Source: Lentisphaerota bacterium
GTDB lineage: Bacteria; Verrucomicrobiota; Lentisphaeria; Victivallales; Victivallaceae
Assembly: GCA_015061615.1 (NCBI GenBank)
Contig: SUWE01000014.1
Location: 1-53,951 of the forward strand
Length of the DNA stretch: 53,951 bases
Direction: 5' to 3'
The notes under the pieces are model-generated. The model did no database searches. It was not told the origin of the DNA and saw nothing but the letters and a program-made list of their open reading frames with translations. The translations under genes were made by a program, and so were the position numbers. Positions 43,620 to 53,106 of this stretch are shown in pieces (the first letter of the stretch is position 1; every line of letters begins with the position of its first letter).

Positions 43620-45827
43620 ATGAAAGAGAAAATCATCAACACGGCAAAATGTGTGCTGCTGTTTGTTATGCCGCTGATTTCCGCGGGATTTCCGGCAAGA
43701 TTGTTTTCTCTTGAGTATATTGACCAGCGTTATCATTTTCTTGAAGATATCCTGATTGTTCCTCCTGTCCGCAATATTTTTCTTGCAGTTATATTCATGG
43801 CTCTGCTGATTGCGGGGGTATATTTCTATTTCAGGCGGCGTTACGGATTTGATCTTGTCAACAGAGTTTTTTCCTGTTGCCGGATTTTGATTTTCTGGGG
43901 ATTGCCGTGGTTTATCCCTCTGAATTATACCGTGCTGCCGTTATACGTTTTCTGCGGGGCATGGGCGATCGGGCGTTTCGGTTCCGAAGCCGGAATAAAT
44001 TGGGATATTTCCCGCAAAAGCACTTTATTGACAGCTGCGGTCATTTCACTTGCCGCCGGACTTCTCGGCGGTTTGTGGCAGGTGTGGTCACTCCACCGTC
44101 TCGGAATGCAATGGTTCGACTGGGGGCACTTTTATGAAGTCCTTGTGAACACGCTCAAAGGCAGATTTTTTTACCTTGATTTGGAGCAGGGGTGTTTTCT
44201 TGCTTCCCGCTTTTGTATTTCGCTGTTGGTATTTTTGCCGGTTGCAATGCTCCGTTCTCCGGAAATTTTTCTTGTGTCCGGCGCGTTGCTGGTCGCATCC
44301 GGTATGTTTTTTGCAGTGTGGAGTGCTGAAAAAGTGCGCCTTCCTGAAAATCTTGCACTTTGCTGCGGATTGGGATTTCTTCTGCTCCCCGGAACAATAA
44401 ATATGCTGCTTGCCCAGCTTGACGGATTCCACGAGGTTTTTCTGCTTGTTCCTGTTGTTTTCGGGGCATGGGGGTGTTACCGTGCCGGATACAGAAAATC
44501 TGCCGCCGCGTTATGGATTTTCTCTCTCGGAATAAGGGAAACTATCGGTTTTATGTGGATAATGTGGGGTGTTATCCTCATGTTCGATAAGAAAACACGT
44601 CGTGACGGAATTATTCTTGCGGCAGTTTCTGCGGTTTGGACGATTCTGCTTCTGACACTCATTATGCCGTCTATTTCCGATCACTCCTACGGGCATACCG
44701 TATTTTTCCCTCATCTGGGAAATTCTGTTGCTGAAATCGCGCTTTCTCCCATACTCAAACCGCAGATTTTCTGGGGAACGCTCTTTTCGCTCCGCAATTT
44801 TGAGTTCTGGCTCGGCTTGTTTCTGCCTTTTTTGTTTGTATTGTGCATCCGTCCGCATTATCTGCTTGCCCTTCTGCCGGATTTGGTGATGATCTCGCAT
44901 GATTTCCGGTTCGATACCCAGAATCTTCTGCGCCATTATCAGATCGTTCCGCTTCTGGTTCTGGTTATCGGAGTTGTGGAGTCAGTTGCTTATCTTCACA
45001 ACAACCCGGAATCAAAAATAACTGCTTTTCTGCGGAAGTTCACCGGGAAATCCCCCGCGTATTTTGCCGCATTCTATCTTGCCGGTTCCGGTGTGCTGTT
45101 GAGCTGTTGTTTTGCGCAGATACCGCTTTTTCCGGCAAGTGATCCCCGTCTGCTTGAGTGGAGCGATGCACGGGAGGTGATGGAGGAGTTTTATAAACTT
45201 ATTCCTCCGGATACTCCTGTCACCGCCGGTCCGACCGTGGCAAGTTTTTTTGCCGGAAGAAATGAGTTGAGTGTTTACCGTGGCAGGGACAAAATGCCGG
45301 AAAAAGGTGCTGTCGTTCTGGAAAGTTTTTCTTCTGCCGGCGGAGAAAATCTCTTGCGGATAAAATTGCTGTCTTCCGGCAAATGGAAAGTTGTCCACTC
45401 CGCTTATGCAGATAACAGATTGATCCAGCTTTTTGTTCCTGATGAAACGGCACATCCCATTGCTTCTCTCATGCCTGAAACTATGAAAATGATGGATGAA
45501 AAGATGTTTGAAAATTGGGGAGCTGTTGTTCCACTGCGCGGTGCGCCTGTTACGGTAAAGGGGAATATCGCCGGAAAAAATCTGCTGCTTGCAATTAAAG
45601 TTGATGAGAAAATATCCACTGATCTGGCATTCTCTGTTAAAATAAAATATGCAAATGGCGAAGATGTGACATATTTCCGCGCTTTCGGAGATGGTCTTTA
45701 TCCGGCGGTTTTTGCAGAAAAGGGTAATATCTGGCTGATGGCAGTCCCGCTGGAAGGAAAAGTTGTTCGTTGTCAGGTCGATATGGAGGTTATTTACCTG
45801 ACAGCTTTTGAACATATCAATTATTGA
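43620..45827 (+). CDS. DUF2079-like polytopic membrane protein
   Basis: 735 residues with ~11-12 membrane helices and a long C-terminal soluble region (~510-735). The segment WFDWGHFYEVLVNTLKGRFF matches the D-x-G-x-F-x-x-x-x-x-N-T core of DUF2079 proteins, a GT-C-like superfamily. The usual HF-P motif after it is not obvious. A role in transfer of polyprenyl-linked sugars or in envelope synthesis is probable from the fold only. It starts 3 bp after ftsZ, so it likely belongs to that operon. Confidence 0.7.
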   Translation: MKEKIINTAKCVLLFVMPLISAGFPARLFSLEYIDQRYHFLEDILIVPPVRNIFLAVIFMALLIAGVYFYFRRRYGFDLVNRVFSCCRILIFWGLPWFIPLNYTVLPLYVFCGAWAIGRFGSEAGINWDISRKSTLLTAAVISLAAGLLGGLWQVWSLHRLGMQWFDWGHFYEVLVNTLKGRFFYLDLEQGCFLASRFCISLLVFLPVAMLRSPEIFLVSGALLVASGMFFAVWSAEKVRLPENLALCCGLGFLLLPGTINMLLAQLDGFHEVFLLVPVVFGAWGCYRAGYRKSAAALWIFSLGIRETIGFMWIMWGVILMFDKKTRRDGIILAAVSAVWTILLLTLIMPSISDHSYGHTVFFPHLGNSVAEIALSPILKPQIFWGTLFSLRNFEFWLGLFLPFLFVLCIRPHYLLALLPDLVMISHDFRFDTQNLLRHYQIVPLLVLVIGVVESVAYLHNNPESKITAFLRKFTGKSPAYFAAFYLAGSGVLLSCCFAQIPLFPASDPRLLEWSDAREVMEEFYKLIPPDTPVTAGPTVASFFAGRNELSVYRGRDKMPEKGAVVLESFSSAGGENLLRIKLLSSGKWKVVHSAYADNRLIQLFVPDETAHPIASLMPETMKMMDEKMFENWGAVVPLRGAPVTVKGNIAGKNLLLAIKVDEKISTDLAFSVKIKYANGEDVTYFRAFGDGLYPAVFAEKGNIWLMAVPLEGKVVRCQVDMEVIYLTAFEHINY

Positions 45828-45860
45828 GTTGAGAATATCCGGCTTTTTTGCGGATAACAG

Positions 45861-45889
45861 TTGAATTATCCATGTTGCGGCTGTATATT
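45861..45889 (+). promoter_or_regulatory. Promoter of the proline-rich protein gene
   Basis: TTGAAT (45861-45866), 17 nt, TATATT (45884-45889), leaving a ~130-nt untranslated leader. Confidence 0.75.
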
Positions 45890-46019
45890 CACATAGTGTA
45901 CAAAAAAAATCAAGGAAAATGTAAAGAAGTTAAAATAATTCGGCGCTCCTTAACGTTTTAATGATTGTAAACACCTTCATGGTGTGAAATGCAATCAAAA
46001 AAATGAAAGGGAGTGAAAA

Positions 46020-46331
46020 ATGATGAAGAATGTAAAAAGGTTGTTGATTGCAGCAGCAGTGGTTGCCGGTTGTGCGGTTTTTGCCCATCCGCATCACCAC
46101 AGACGTCCGGCAGTTGTGGTTCCGCCCCCGCCGGTATATCCGCGTCCTGTGGTAGTGGTTCCGCCTCTGCCCCCGCCGGTATATCCGCGCCCGGTGTTTT
46201 TTGCACCGCCTCCGCCCCCGCCGGTATATCCGCGTCCGGTGCTTCGCCCGCTGCCTCCGCCTCCGCCGCGGAGACCTGCAGTGCGTCCGCTGCCGCCGCC
46301 GCACCGCCCATTCCGTCATCATCGCCGATGA
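46020..46331 (+). CDS. Proline-rich secreted protein with tandem PPPPVYPRPV repeats
   Basis: 103 residues. A signal peptide (cut near VFA|HPH) is followed by His-rich HPHHHRRP and about four copies of a ~10-13-residue unit resembling PPPPVYPRPV, then an Arg/His-rich tail. The mature protein is strongly basic and extended. It may bind peptidoglycan, LPS or metal at the envelope (inference). GGGAG precedes the ATG (46020 or 46023). The long open frames on the opposite strand here are artefacts of the repeat. It lies 18 bp before lepB. Confidence 0.72.
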   Translation: MMKNVKRLLIAAAVVAGCAVFAHPHHHRRPAVVVPPPPVYPRPVVVVPPLPPPVYPRPVFFAPPPPPPVYPRPVLRPLPPPPPRRPAVRPLPPPHRPFRHHRR

Positions 46332-46349
46332 ACGATGAAAGAATAGAGG

Positions 46350-47534
46350 ATGAATTTTTTTCAGGAACGGAAACGTAAAAAACAGCTTTCTGAATTGAAA
46401 GCCCGCCGCCACGCAGAGGATGACTTATTGTCCCCTGCGTTGCGTGTTCAATTTGACAGAATAATTTCAGATCTTGAGCAGGCACCGTCTGCGGAACTGC
46501 CGGCGGCGCTTGCCCAAAGTTCCAAAGAGTATTCAGCCTTGCCGCTGCCCAAACGGGGGAAACTTTATGTTTTGCTTGATCTGATAGCCGTGGTGGGGCT
46601 GGTTGCATTCGGATTGCGGGGATTGTTTTTTCAGCCGTTCCGTATTCCGACCGGTTCCATGCAGCCGACTCTTTTCGGAGTCCATCATCAGAGTGTGGAA
46701 AATAATGCCAATCCCGGTTTCGGGAAACTGCCCGGAGTTTTGCAGAATATCGTCTACGGTTGTGCCGATGCAGAGGCTGTTCACAGCGGTGTTTCCGGCG
46801 GAGTATCAAGCAACTTGCGCCAAGTCTCAGGAAAAGTCTTTGACTGTACCGAATTTATGATTGGAACTACCCGCTATGTCCTGCCGGGCAATCCCCGTCA
46901 GGTGATAGATTATTCACAGCTTACCAAGCAGGAAACATTTGCCGACGGGGACAAAATCAGCAGCGGTTATGTCTCTCTCGGTGACCATCTTTTTGTCGAG
47001 CGGGTGTCAATGTATATATCCCCGCTGAAGCGCGGTGATGTGATCGTTTTCAATACCGAAGATCTTTTTGTCGATATGATCCCGCTTGCCCAAAGCGGCG
47101 GATACTATTATATCAAACGCCTTGCCGCATTGCCCGGTGATACGGTGAAAATCGTCGATAATCAGCTTTACGTCCGTCCTGCCGGAAAGGCGGAGTTTTT
47201 CAAAATCCAGGAACTTGATCCGCGTTTTGAAAAAATTTATTCTATGAAAGGAGGTTATCACGGTCACCTGAGCGGAATGGGAACTTGCGGTTTTGCTTCC
47301 GGAGAAGAGTTTACTGTTCCGGAAGATAACTATCTGATGCTGGGTGACAACTCACGTTTCAGCATGGACAGCCGTTTTTTCGGTACGGTTCCCCGCCGGA
47401 ACCTTATCGGCAGGGCATGGTTTGTGTTCTATCCGTTCAGCCGCCGTCTCGGACCGGTTGACCGTAATAATGTTTTGAATGAGCCGACAGGTCTCCCGGG
47501 GGAATCGACATTTGTACCGATGTCGCATCAGTAA
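46350..47534 (+). CDS. lepB: Signal peptidase I
   Basis: 394 residues, longer than many LepB proteins. A cytoplasmic N-terminal region (~1-70) precedes one membrane helix (~71-92). The catalytic Ser103 is in IPTGSMQPTLFG, an insertion of ~115 residues follows, box C/D has PLKRGDVIVF and the general base Lys256 is in YYIKRLAALPGD; box E is LGDNSRFSMDSRFFG. It cleaves Sec/Tat signal peptides on the periplasmic side. The preceding secreted protein may be a client but is not evidence of a link. Confidence 0.95.
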   Translation: MNFFQERKRKKQLSELKARRHAEDDLLSPALRVQFDRIISDLEQAPSAELPAALAQSSKEYSALPLPKRGKLYVLLDLIAVVGLVAFGLRGLFFQPFRIPTGSMQPTLFGVHHQSVENNANPGFGKLPGVLQNIVYGCADAEAVHSGVSGGVSSNLRQVSGKVFDCTEFMIGTTRYVLPGNPRQVIDYSQLTKQETFADGDKISSGYVSLGDHLFVERVSMYISPLKRGDVIVFNTEDLFVDMIPLAQSGGYYYIKRLAALPGDTVKIVDNQLYVRPAGKAEFFKIQELDPRFEKIYSMKGGYHGHLSGMGTCGFASGEEFTVPEDNYLMLGDNSRFSMDSRFFGTVPRRNLIGRAWFVFYPFSRRLGPVDRNNVLNEPTGLPGESTFVPMSHQ

Positions 47535-47555
47535 AACAACGCAGGAAACAAAAAA

Positions 47556-48806
47556 ATGAATGTCCGTAAAAAATTACCGCAGTGGATTCAGGCGTGGGGA
47601 CGCATAATTTCTTACAGCAGCAAGCGTTACGCAACTGACCAGCTCGCCCAGCAAGCTGTTGTTCTGACCTATTACACACTCTTTTCAGTTGTTCCGGTCG
47701 CCGCCTTGCTTTTCGGTATTGCCAAAGGTTTCGGTTTGGAACGCAATCTCCGGGAGTTGATTTATGCCCGTTTCCCGGATAATCATGAAGTGGTCGATTA
47801 TATCAGCGAATTTGCCGAAAAAGCGTTGTCGCAATCTTCCGGCGGTGTCGTCGCCGGTGTCGGTGTGATTGCCCTTTTCTGGACAGTCATCTGGCTTATC
47901 AACAATATTGAAAAGGCATTCAATGTGGTGTGGGGATTGCCGCCGCGCCGGGATGTTTTCCGCAAACTCAGCAGTTACCTTTCTTTAGTGCTTATCACCC
48001 CCGTGATGATGGTTCTTATCAGTACATTCGGTGTGGTTCTGCGCCGCTGGCTCAATCTTCTCAGTGATAAAATGCCCGATTGGAGTTTCGCCGGGAACAT
48101 TCTTGACAAAGCGGCAGGAGTCGCTCCCATGTTCAGCAGTTGCGTACTCTTTTTTATCGTTTACCTTTTTGTTCCCAATACCCGTGTCCGCTGGCGCGGA
48201 GCGTGTGTCGCGGGAATTTTTGCCGGTGTCACCTTTCAGATATTGCAGGACAGCTTCATTTTTCTGCAAAGCAGTGTCTTTTCGTATAACCGTATCTACG
48301 GCGGATTTGCGATACTGCCGCTTTTTATCGTGTGGGTGAACTGGTCATGGCAGATAATTCTCATCGGCGCCGAAGTAAGTTTTGTTCATCAGCACTGGAA
48401 AAGCGGAGTCTTCAATGAGAACAGCCGGAAACTGAGTTTGAAATTGCGCCTTGAGTATCAGCTTGCGATACTTTCCCTGATTTTCCGGAAATTTGAAAAG
48501 GGCAGCGGTCCGGTTCCGGAAACTGAGGTCGCTTCTTCTCTGCGGTTGCCCGATACGATATTGCGCAAAGAGATCGGGGCGTTGATAAACAGCGGTCTGC
48601 TCTGCCGCACCGTTGCCGCTGACGGCGAGGTCTATCTGCTGCCCGGAGTTCCGGTCAGGGGATTTACTTTGCTGGATTACCTGCGGGCTGTTACCGGATG
48701 CGGGGAAGAGGAAAATCAGGATATAGCAAAATTTGACCGTCTTTTCAAAGAACTTGAAAAAGCGGTTGCCGAGAGTAAATACAATCTTAATATCCACGAA
48801 GTTTGA
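47556..48806 (+). CDS. YihY/BrkB-family membrane protein
   Basis: 416 residues. It has six membrane helices of the YihY (formerly RNase BN-annotated) family: ALTYYTLFSVVP-like (here VLTYYTLFSVVPVAALLF), FWTVIWLINNIEKAFNVVW and YNRIYGGFAILPLFIVWVNWSW. A cytoplasmic winged-helix-like C-terminus (~300-416) is present. The function is not established; roles in envelope transport are suggested. The ATG at 47556 follows AGGAAAC. It ends just before metY. Confidence 0.88.
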   Translation: MNVRKKLPQWIQAWGRIISYSSKRYATDQLAQQAVVLTYYTLFSVVPVAALLFGIAKGFGLERNLRELIYARFPDNHEVVDYISEFAEKALSQSSGGVVAGVGVIALFWTVIWLINNIEKAFNVVWGLPPRRDVFRKLSSYLSLVLITPVMMVLISTFGVVLRRWLNLLSDKMPDWSFAGNILDKAAGVAPMFSSCVLFFIVYLFVPNTRVRWRGACVAGIFAGVTFQILQDSFIFLQSSVFSYNRIYGGFAILPLFIVWVNWSWQIILIGAEVSFVHQHWKSGVFNENSRKLSLKLRLEYQLAILSLIFRKFEKGSGPVPETEVASSLRLPDTILRKEIGALINSGLLCRTVAADGEVYLLPGVPVRGFTLLDYLRAVTGCGEEENQDIAKFDRLFKELEKAVAESKYNLNIHEV

Positions 48807-48817
48807 GAGGTGTTAAA

Positions 48818-50098
48818 ATGGATAAAAACTGGAAAATTGAAACCCTTGCGATCCAGGCCGGTTACGAGCCTGAAAACGGAGCGGCGCGTATCGTGCCGAT
48901 CACTCAGAGTACAACTTACAAATATGACGATGTGCAGAGTGTTGCGGATCTGTTCGATCTTAAAACTTCCGGCTTCTTCTACACCCGTCTTGCCAATCCG
49001 ACGGTTGATGCTTTTGAGAAAAAAATCGCTGCGATGGAAGGCGGAGTTATGGCGGTCGCTTTGAGCAGCGGTCAGGCGGCAAACGCATTTACTCTTATGA
49101 ACATTGCCCGTGCCGGAGATCATGTGCTGGCGCTTTCAAGTCTTTACGGCGGAACAGTTTCTCTTTTTACAAATACATTGAAAAAAGCCGGCATCGAAAT
49201 TACCTTTGTCACTCCTGAAATGGATGAAAAAGCGGTTGCCGCTTGTATGCGTGAAAACACCAAAGCACTCTTTATTGAGTCGCTTGCCAATCCCGCACTG
49301 GTGGTCGCGGATTTTGAAAAATATGCAAAAGTTGCTCACGATGCCGGAGTTCCGTTGATCGTTGACAACACCTTCCCGACTCCGGTTTTGTGCCGTCCGT
49401 TTGAGTTCGGTGCGGATATTGTCACTCACTCCACGACCAAATATATCGACGGTCACGCGACTTCCGTCGGCGGAATCGTTGTTGAAAAAGGTGATTTCAA
49501 CTGGTGCAACGGCAAATTCCCGGAATTTACTGAACCGGATGAAAGTTATCACGGCTTGATCTATACCCGAGATTTTGCCGCAGCTCCGTTTTCCGTAAAA
49601 CTCCGTGTCCAGCTTGTGCGCGATTACGGTATGCCGATGATGCCGTTCAATGCCTTTTTAACCAATCTCGGCGTGGAAACTCTGCCTTTGCGTATGGAAC
49701 GTCACAGCAGCAATGCGCTTGCCCTTGCGGAATTTTTGCAGAATCATCCCAAAGTCAGCTGGGTGAACTACCCCGGTTTGAAGGATAATCCGGAATATTG
49801 CCGCGTGGAAAAATATTTTGACCGCAACATGGCTTCCGGAGTTCTCTGTTTCGGGGTGAAAGGCGGCAGGGATGCCGGAGAAAAGGTGATGAATGCGCTG
49901 AAACTTGCGGCTATTGTCGTTCACGTTGCCGATGCCAGAACCGGCGTACTGCATCCGGCAAGCATGACGCACCGTCAGCTTTCTGAATCTGAACTTGAAG
50001 CCGCCGGAGTTTCACCGGATTTGATCCGTGTTTCCGTCGGCTTGGAAAATATCGAAGATATCAAAGCTGATTTTGATCAGGCGCTGGCGCAGGCATAA
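48818..50098 (+). CDS. metY: O-acetylhomoserine sulfhydrylase
   Basis: 426 residues, a PLP-dependent Cys/Met metabolism enzyme. N-terminal ETLAIQAGYEPENGA, YTRLANPTVDAFEKK, the PLP lysine in THSTTKYIDGH, DNTFPTP and the C-terminal HPASMTHRQLSESEL identify the OAH sulfhydrylase branch rather than cystathionine gamma-synthase. It makes homocysteine from O-acetylhomoserine and sulfide. The start at 48818 has AGAGG before it and lies 11 bp after the yihY stop. Confidence 0.93.
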   Translation: MDKNWKIETLAIQAGYEPENGAARIVPITQSTTYKYDDVQSVADLFDLKTSGFFYTRLANPTVDAFEKKIAAMEGGVMAVALSSGQAANAFTLMNIARAGDHVLALSSLYGGTVSLFTNTLKKAGIEITFVTPEMDEKAVAACMRENTKALFIESLANPALVVADFEKYAKVAHDAGVPLIVDNTFPTPVLCRPFEFGADIVTHSTTKYIDGHATSVGGIVVEKGDFNWCNGKFPEFTEPDESYHGLIYTRDFAAAPFSVKLRVQLVRDYGMPMMPFNAFLTNLGVETLPLRMERHSSNALALAEFLQNHPKVSWVNYPGLKDNPEYCRVEKYFDRNMASGVLCFGVKGGRDAGEKVMNALKLAAIVVHVADARTGVLHPASMTHRQLSESELEAAGVSPDLIRVSVGLENIEDIKADFDQALAQA

Positions 50099-50107
50099 TA
50101 TCCTGCC

Positions 50108-51394
50108 ATGCGTTTCATGGTAAAATTTCTTATTATCTGCCTCCCGCTGTGGAGTTTTCTCTGCGGCGGCGAGGTTGCTTTTATTCTGACTTCCGATCTG
50201 CACGGTGAATTGGAGCGTTTCGCATATCTTGCTCCTGTGATACGCAAATATCCGCAGGCAGTGAAAATCGATGCCGGCGATTTGTTTCAGGGAAATTATC
50301 ATGTCAATAAATCCAAAGGTATTCCGGTTTGGAAGGCGCTGAATATTCTCGGTTACGAAGCCGCTGTACTCGGCAATCATGATTTTGAGTACCCGCTTGA
50401 AACAATGCAGTTGTGGCAGCGGACTTTTTCCGGAACGCTTATGGGCGGTCAGTGGAAGTTGAAAAATTTTGAATTGCCCTGTGAAATGACCGTTGAACGC
50501 AGCGGGTACAGGATCGGAATCATCGCTCTCGGTGATGTCGGTTTGAAAAAACATACCGTATTCCGGCAGGATTTGAGTTATTCTGACGAGATCACGACCG
50601 TGCGTGAGGCGATCGAATCTCTGAAAAAGGAAAAGTGTCATGCTTTTATTCTTGTCGCCCATATAAGTTCCGGAAACTTCGGCGTATTGAACCGGATAAT
50701 CCGTGATGCTCCGGAAATCGACGTTATTGCCGGAGCCCATTCTCACCGTTCCGAACCGGGCAGACGGATCGGCAGGGCATTGGTTGTTCAGGCTGATCCT
50801 TACGGTAAAAGTGCAGTGTTGTTCAAGTTGAATTTTGATGACGGCGGCAATTTGAGTTTTGTCCGGTCGGAACTGCTTATGCCTTCAAATACTCCGGATA
50901 TGGAAATTCTGAAACTTTGCGGCAGTAATGAAGATACTTCTGATAGACTGGCAAAATTTGCCGATTCTGCTGAGTTCGGCGCTGTTTGCGCAGAGATATT
51001 GCGCCGGGCGGCTGGTGCTGATGCTGCATTTTTCCGTTTCAACACGGATAAATTTCCGGTGTCACTGACGGATAAAGCTCTCTTTTCTCTGCTTCCATTC
51101 GGCAACCGTATCGTCAGAATCACTGCCGGGCGTGCGGAAATCCGCAAGTTTTTGAAAAAGAGACGGCGGAAAAATAAAGCATTTTTCCGTGCCGGAAATT
51201 TTGACGGAAACGGCACTGTCACCATTGCCGTTTCAGATCACTTTTTTCTCAGTGAAAAAGATTTGCATTCTTTTTTCGCAGTTGAAACCGGCAAATTTGA
51301 GCGCGATGAGATCGTAAAAGCGTTAAAAAACGGTGAATATCGGAAAATTATTTGTGAAAAAGTTGAAAAATCGTCAAGCGGTACTACATTATAG
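50108..51394 (+). CDS. Exported 5'-nucleotidase-like metallophosphatase
   Basis: 428 residues. A signal peptide (cleaved near LCGG|EVAF) precedes the calcineurin-like phosphatase domain with metal ligands in TSDLHGE, DAGDLFQGN, LGNHDFEYP, VAHISS and GAHSHRS. A C-terminal domain (~290-420) resembles the 5'-nucleotidase substrate-binding domain (FPVSLTDKALFSLLPFGNRIV). It acts in the periplasm on nucleotides or related phosphoesters. The start at 50108 is supported poorly by a ribosome site; ATG 50117 is an alternative. Confidence 0.87.
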   Translation: MRFMVKFLIICLPLWSFLCGGEVAFILTSDLHGELERFAYLAPVIRKYPQAVKIDAGDLFQGNYHVNKSKGIPVWKALNILGYEAAVLGNHDFEYPLETMQLWQRTFSGTLMGGQWKLKNFELPCEMTVERSGYRIGIIALGDVGLKKHTVFRQDLSYSDEITTVREAIESLKKEKCHAFILVAHISSGNFGVLNRIIRDAPEIDVIAGAHSHRSEPGRRIGRALVVQADPYGKSAVLFKLNFDDGGNLSFVRSELLMPSNTPDMEILKLCGSNEDTSDRLAKFADSAEFGAVCAEILRRAAGADAAFFRFNTDKFPVSLTDKALFSLLPFGNRIVRITAGRAEIRKFLKKRRRKNKAFFRAGNFDGNGTVTIAVSDHFFLSEKDLHSFFAVETGKFERDEIVKALKNGEYRKIICEKVEKSSSGTTL

Positions 51395-51435
51395 AGATGT
51401 CCTTTTTAGAGTAGCTTTTCCGGAAAGATCGTAAC

Positions 51436-53106
51436 ATGAGTAAAAAAGAGTTATTGCCGCAATCTTTGATTCTGGAAAACAGAATCGGTATCCGGCGGGG
51501 AATTTTTCTCACCGTATTGCTGTTTCTGTTTATTTTCCTGCCGTGGCTTATCAGTCAGCGGGAGCTTTTCCGGCAGGAAGGGGTTTTTGCCGCGATCGCC
51601 GCTGAGTTTTTTGAAGGAGCCGATTTTGCCGCCAACGGAGCCAATGCTTCCGCTCACCATCAGCTTTTGCGTGATGCCTGGCCGCTGTATCCGGCAGTGG
51701 TATCTTTCTTTCACCGTTTCATGCCGATGGAAATGGCGTTGCGTTTCATTTCTGCTTTCATGCTCGGTATTTTGTCGCTTATTGCCGGAAAAGCCGCCGC
51801 CGCAAGGTGCGGCAGCCGGGCTGGGATCGTTTCCGCATTGTGCTGTTTCGGAACTCTGTTCGCTCTGGATAAAGGGGTGAACGGCGGACCGGAAAGTATG
51901 GCGGCATGTTTCCTGCTTTCAGCGCAACTGCTCTTTTACCATTACGGATACAGCCGCGGCGACTGGAACTCAGCATGGATATCGTCAGCTGTGCTGCTGG
52001 CTCTGGGATTTTTTACAGCCGGTCCGGCGGTGATACTTTTCTTTATTTTTCCGTTGATTTTCATGCGCCGCCCGCTTTCATACTCCGGCAAATTCCGGAT
52101 CCCGGGATTTTTTGCAGGAGTGATTCTGCTTGCTGTTTCTGTTATCGGCTGGCTGCTGCCTCTGGGGCTGGATTGGCGCCATTATGCTTACAGTTCCGGA
52201 GTGGAAATCATGCCGTTTTCCGAATATATCATTGATGTTATTGCTTTCCCCTTTGTTTTTGCTGTAAGAATGATGCCGTGGTGTCTGGTCATGTGGCTGC
52301 CGTTTTGTGTGGCATTGCAGGCGGTTTCTCCCCAGGCGGTTTTCAGCCGCTATCACCGGACGCTGTTCTTTTCAATGCTTGCTCTGGTCTGGCTTATTCC
52401 CGGAGCATCAAGTTTGCTGATATTCTTTCTTATCGGACCGCTTGCCATTCTCACCGGAATGTATTATGAACTTGGTGTGCGCCGTTACGGACGTTCCTTG
52501 CGCCGCGGATTGGCTTTCGGCGGATTGGCTTTCCCGCTGATGATGCTTCTGGTGCTGATGATACTCTTTCTGCCGGAAAAGTATATCGCAATTTTCGGCG
52601 ATGCGGAAAAAATGAGTTTCCGGGCTGCTCCGGAATATTTTTATCTGGCTGTGGGAGCCGTGATTCTGCTCGCTGTTCTTGCCATGTTTTTCTGTTACAG
52701 CAGAAAACGTCTGCCGGTCTGGACACAGATCATGCTTATTTGTTTCGGAATAAGTATAATCGGGACAGTTGAAATGCTCCCTTACCGTCTTATGGAAAAA
52801 GATTGGCGCAAATTCGGCAGCGATGTGCGCAATGTTCTGCCGCCGGATGCGGAAAAACTTTACAAATATGAAATCGACGGCATGTATTGCGGTTTGTTTT
52901 ATACCGGAGTGCCGGTGTATACTCTTGAGCAGCTTGAAAAACTTGATTCCCTTGAAGATACGGTTTATCTGATTTCCGCTTCCGCCCCGGTTTATCCTGA
53001 CCGGGAGTGGACTCCGCTTCTGCCAGAAGGCTATAAATGCCGCGGTGTTGAAGTTTCTGTCTGGAAGGGCGAACGCCCGTTGGAAGATGAGGGGTTGGAT
53101 GAATAA
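51436..53106 (+). CDS. ArnT/GT39-like membrane glycosyltransferase
   Basis: 556 residues with ~11 membrane segments. The first periplasmic loop (QRELFRQEGVFAAIAAEFFEG) matches the ArnT/GT83 region that carries catalytic Asp-Glu, but here the pair is RQEG, so the usual DE is altered. A periplasmic C-terminal portion (~455-556) is predicted. It may transfer a sugar from a lipid carrier to lipid A or protein; the donor is unknown. It overlaps mnmA by 8 bp. Confidence 0.72.
   Translation: MSKKELLPQSLILENRIGIRRGIFLTVLLFLFIFLPWLISQRELFRQEGVFAAIAAEFFEGADFAANGANASAHHQLLRDAWPLYPAVVSFFHRFMPMEMALRFISAFMLGILSLIAGKAAAARCGSRAGIVSALCCFGTLFALDKGVNGGPESMAACFLLSAQLLFYHYGYSRGDWNSAWISSAVLLALGFFTAGPAVILFFIFPLIFMRRPLSYSGKFRIPGFFAGVILLAVSVIGWLLPLGLDWRHYAYSSGVEIMPFSEYIIDVIAFPFVFAVRMMPWCLVMWLPFCVALQAVSPQAVFSRYHRTLFFSMLALVWLIPGASSLLIFFLIGPLAILTGMYYELGVRRYGRSLRRGLAFGGLAFPLMMLLVLMILFLPEKYIAIFGDAEKMSFRAAPEYFYLAVGAVILLAVLAMFFCYSRKRLPVWTQIMLICFGISIIGTVEMLPYRLMEKDWRKFGSDVRNVLPPDAEKLYKYEIDGMYCGLFYTGVPVYTLEQLEKLDSLEDTVYLISASAPVYPDREWTPLLPEGYKCRGVEVSVWKGERPLEDEGLDE

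Noticed and set aside
45958..46809. 283-residue minus-strand Ala/Glu-rich open frame
   Set aside because: It is the complement of the proline codons in the secreted protein and of the lepB 5' end.
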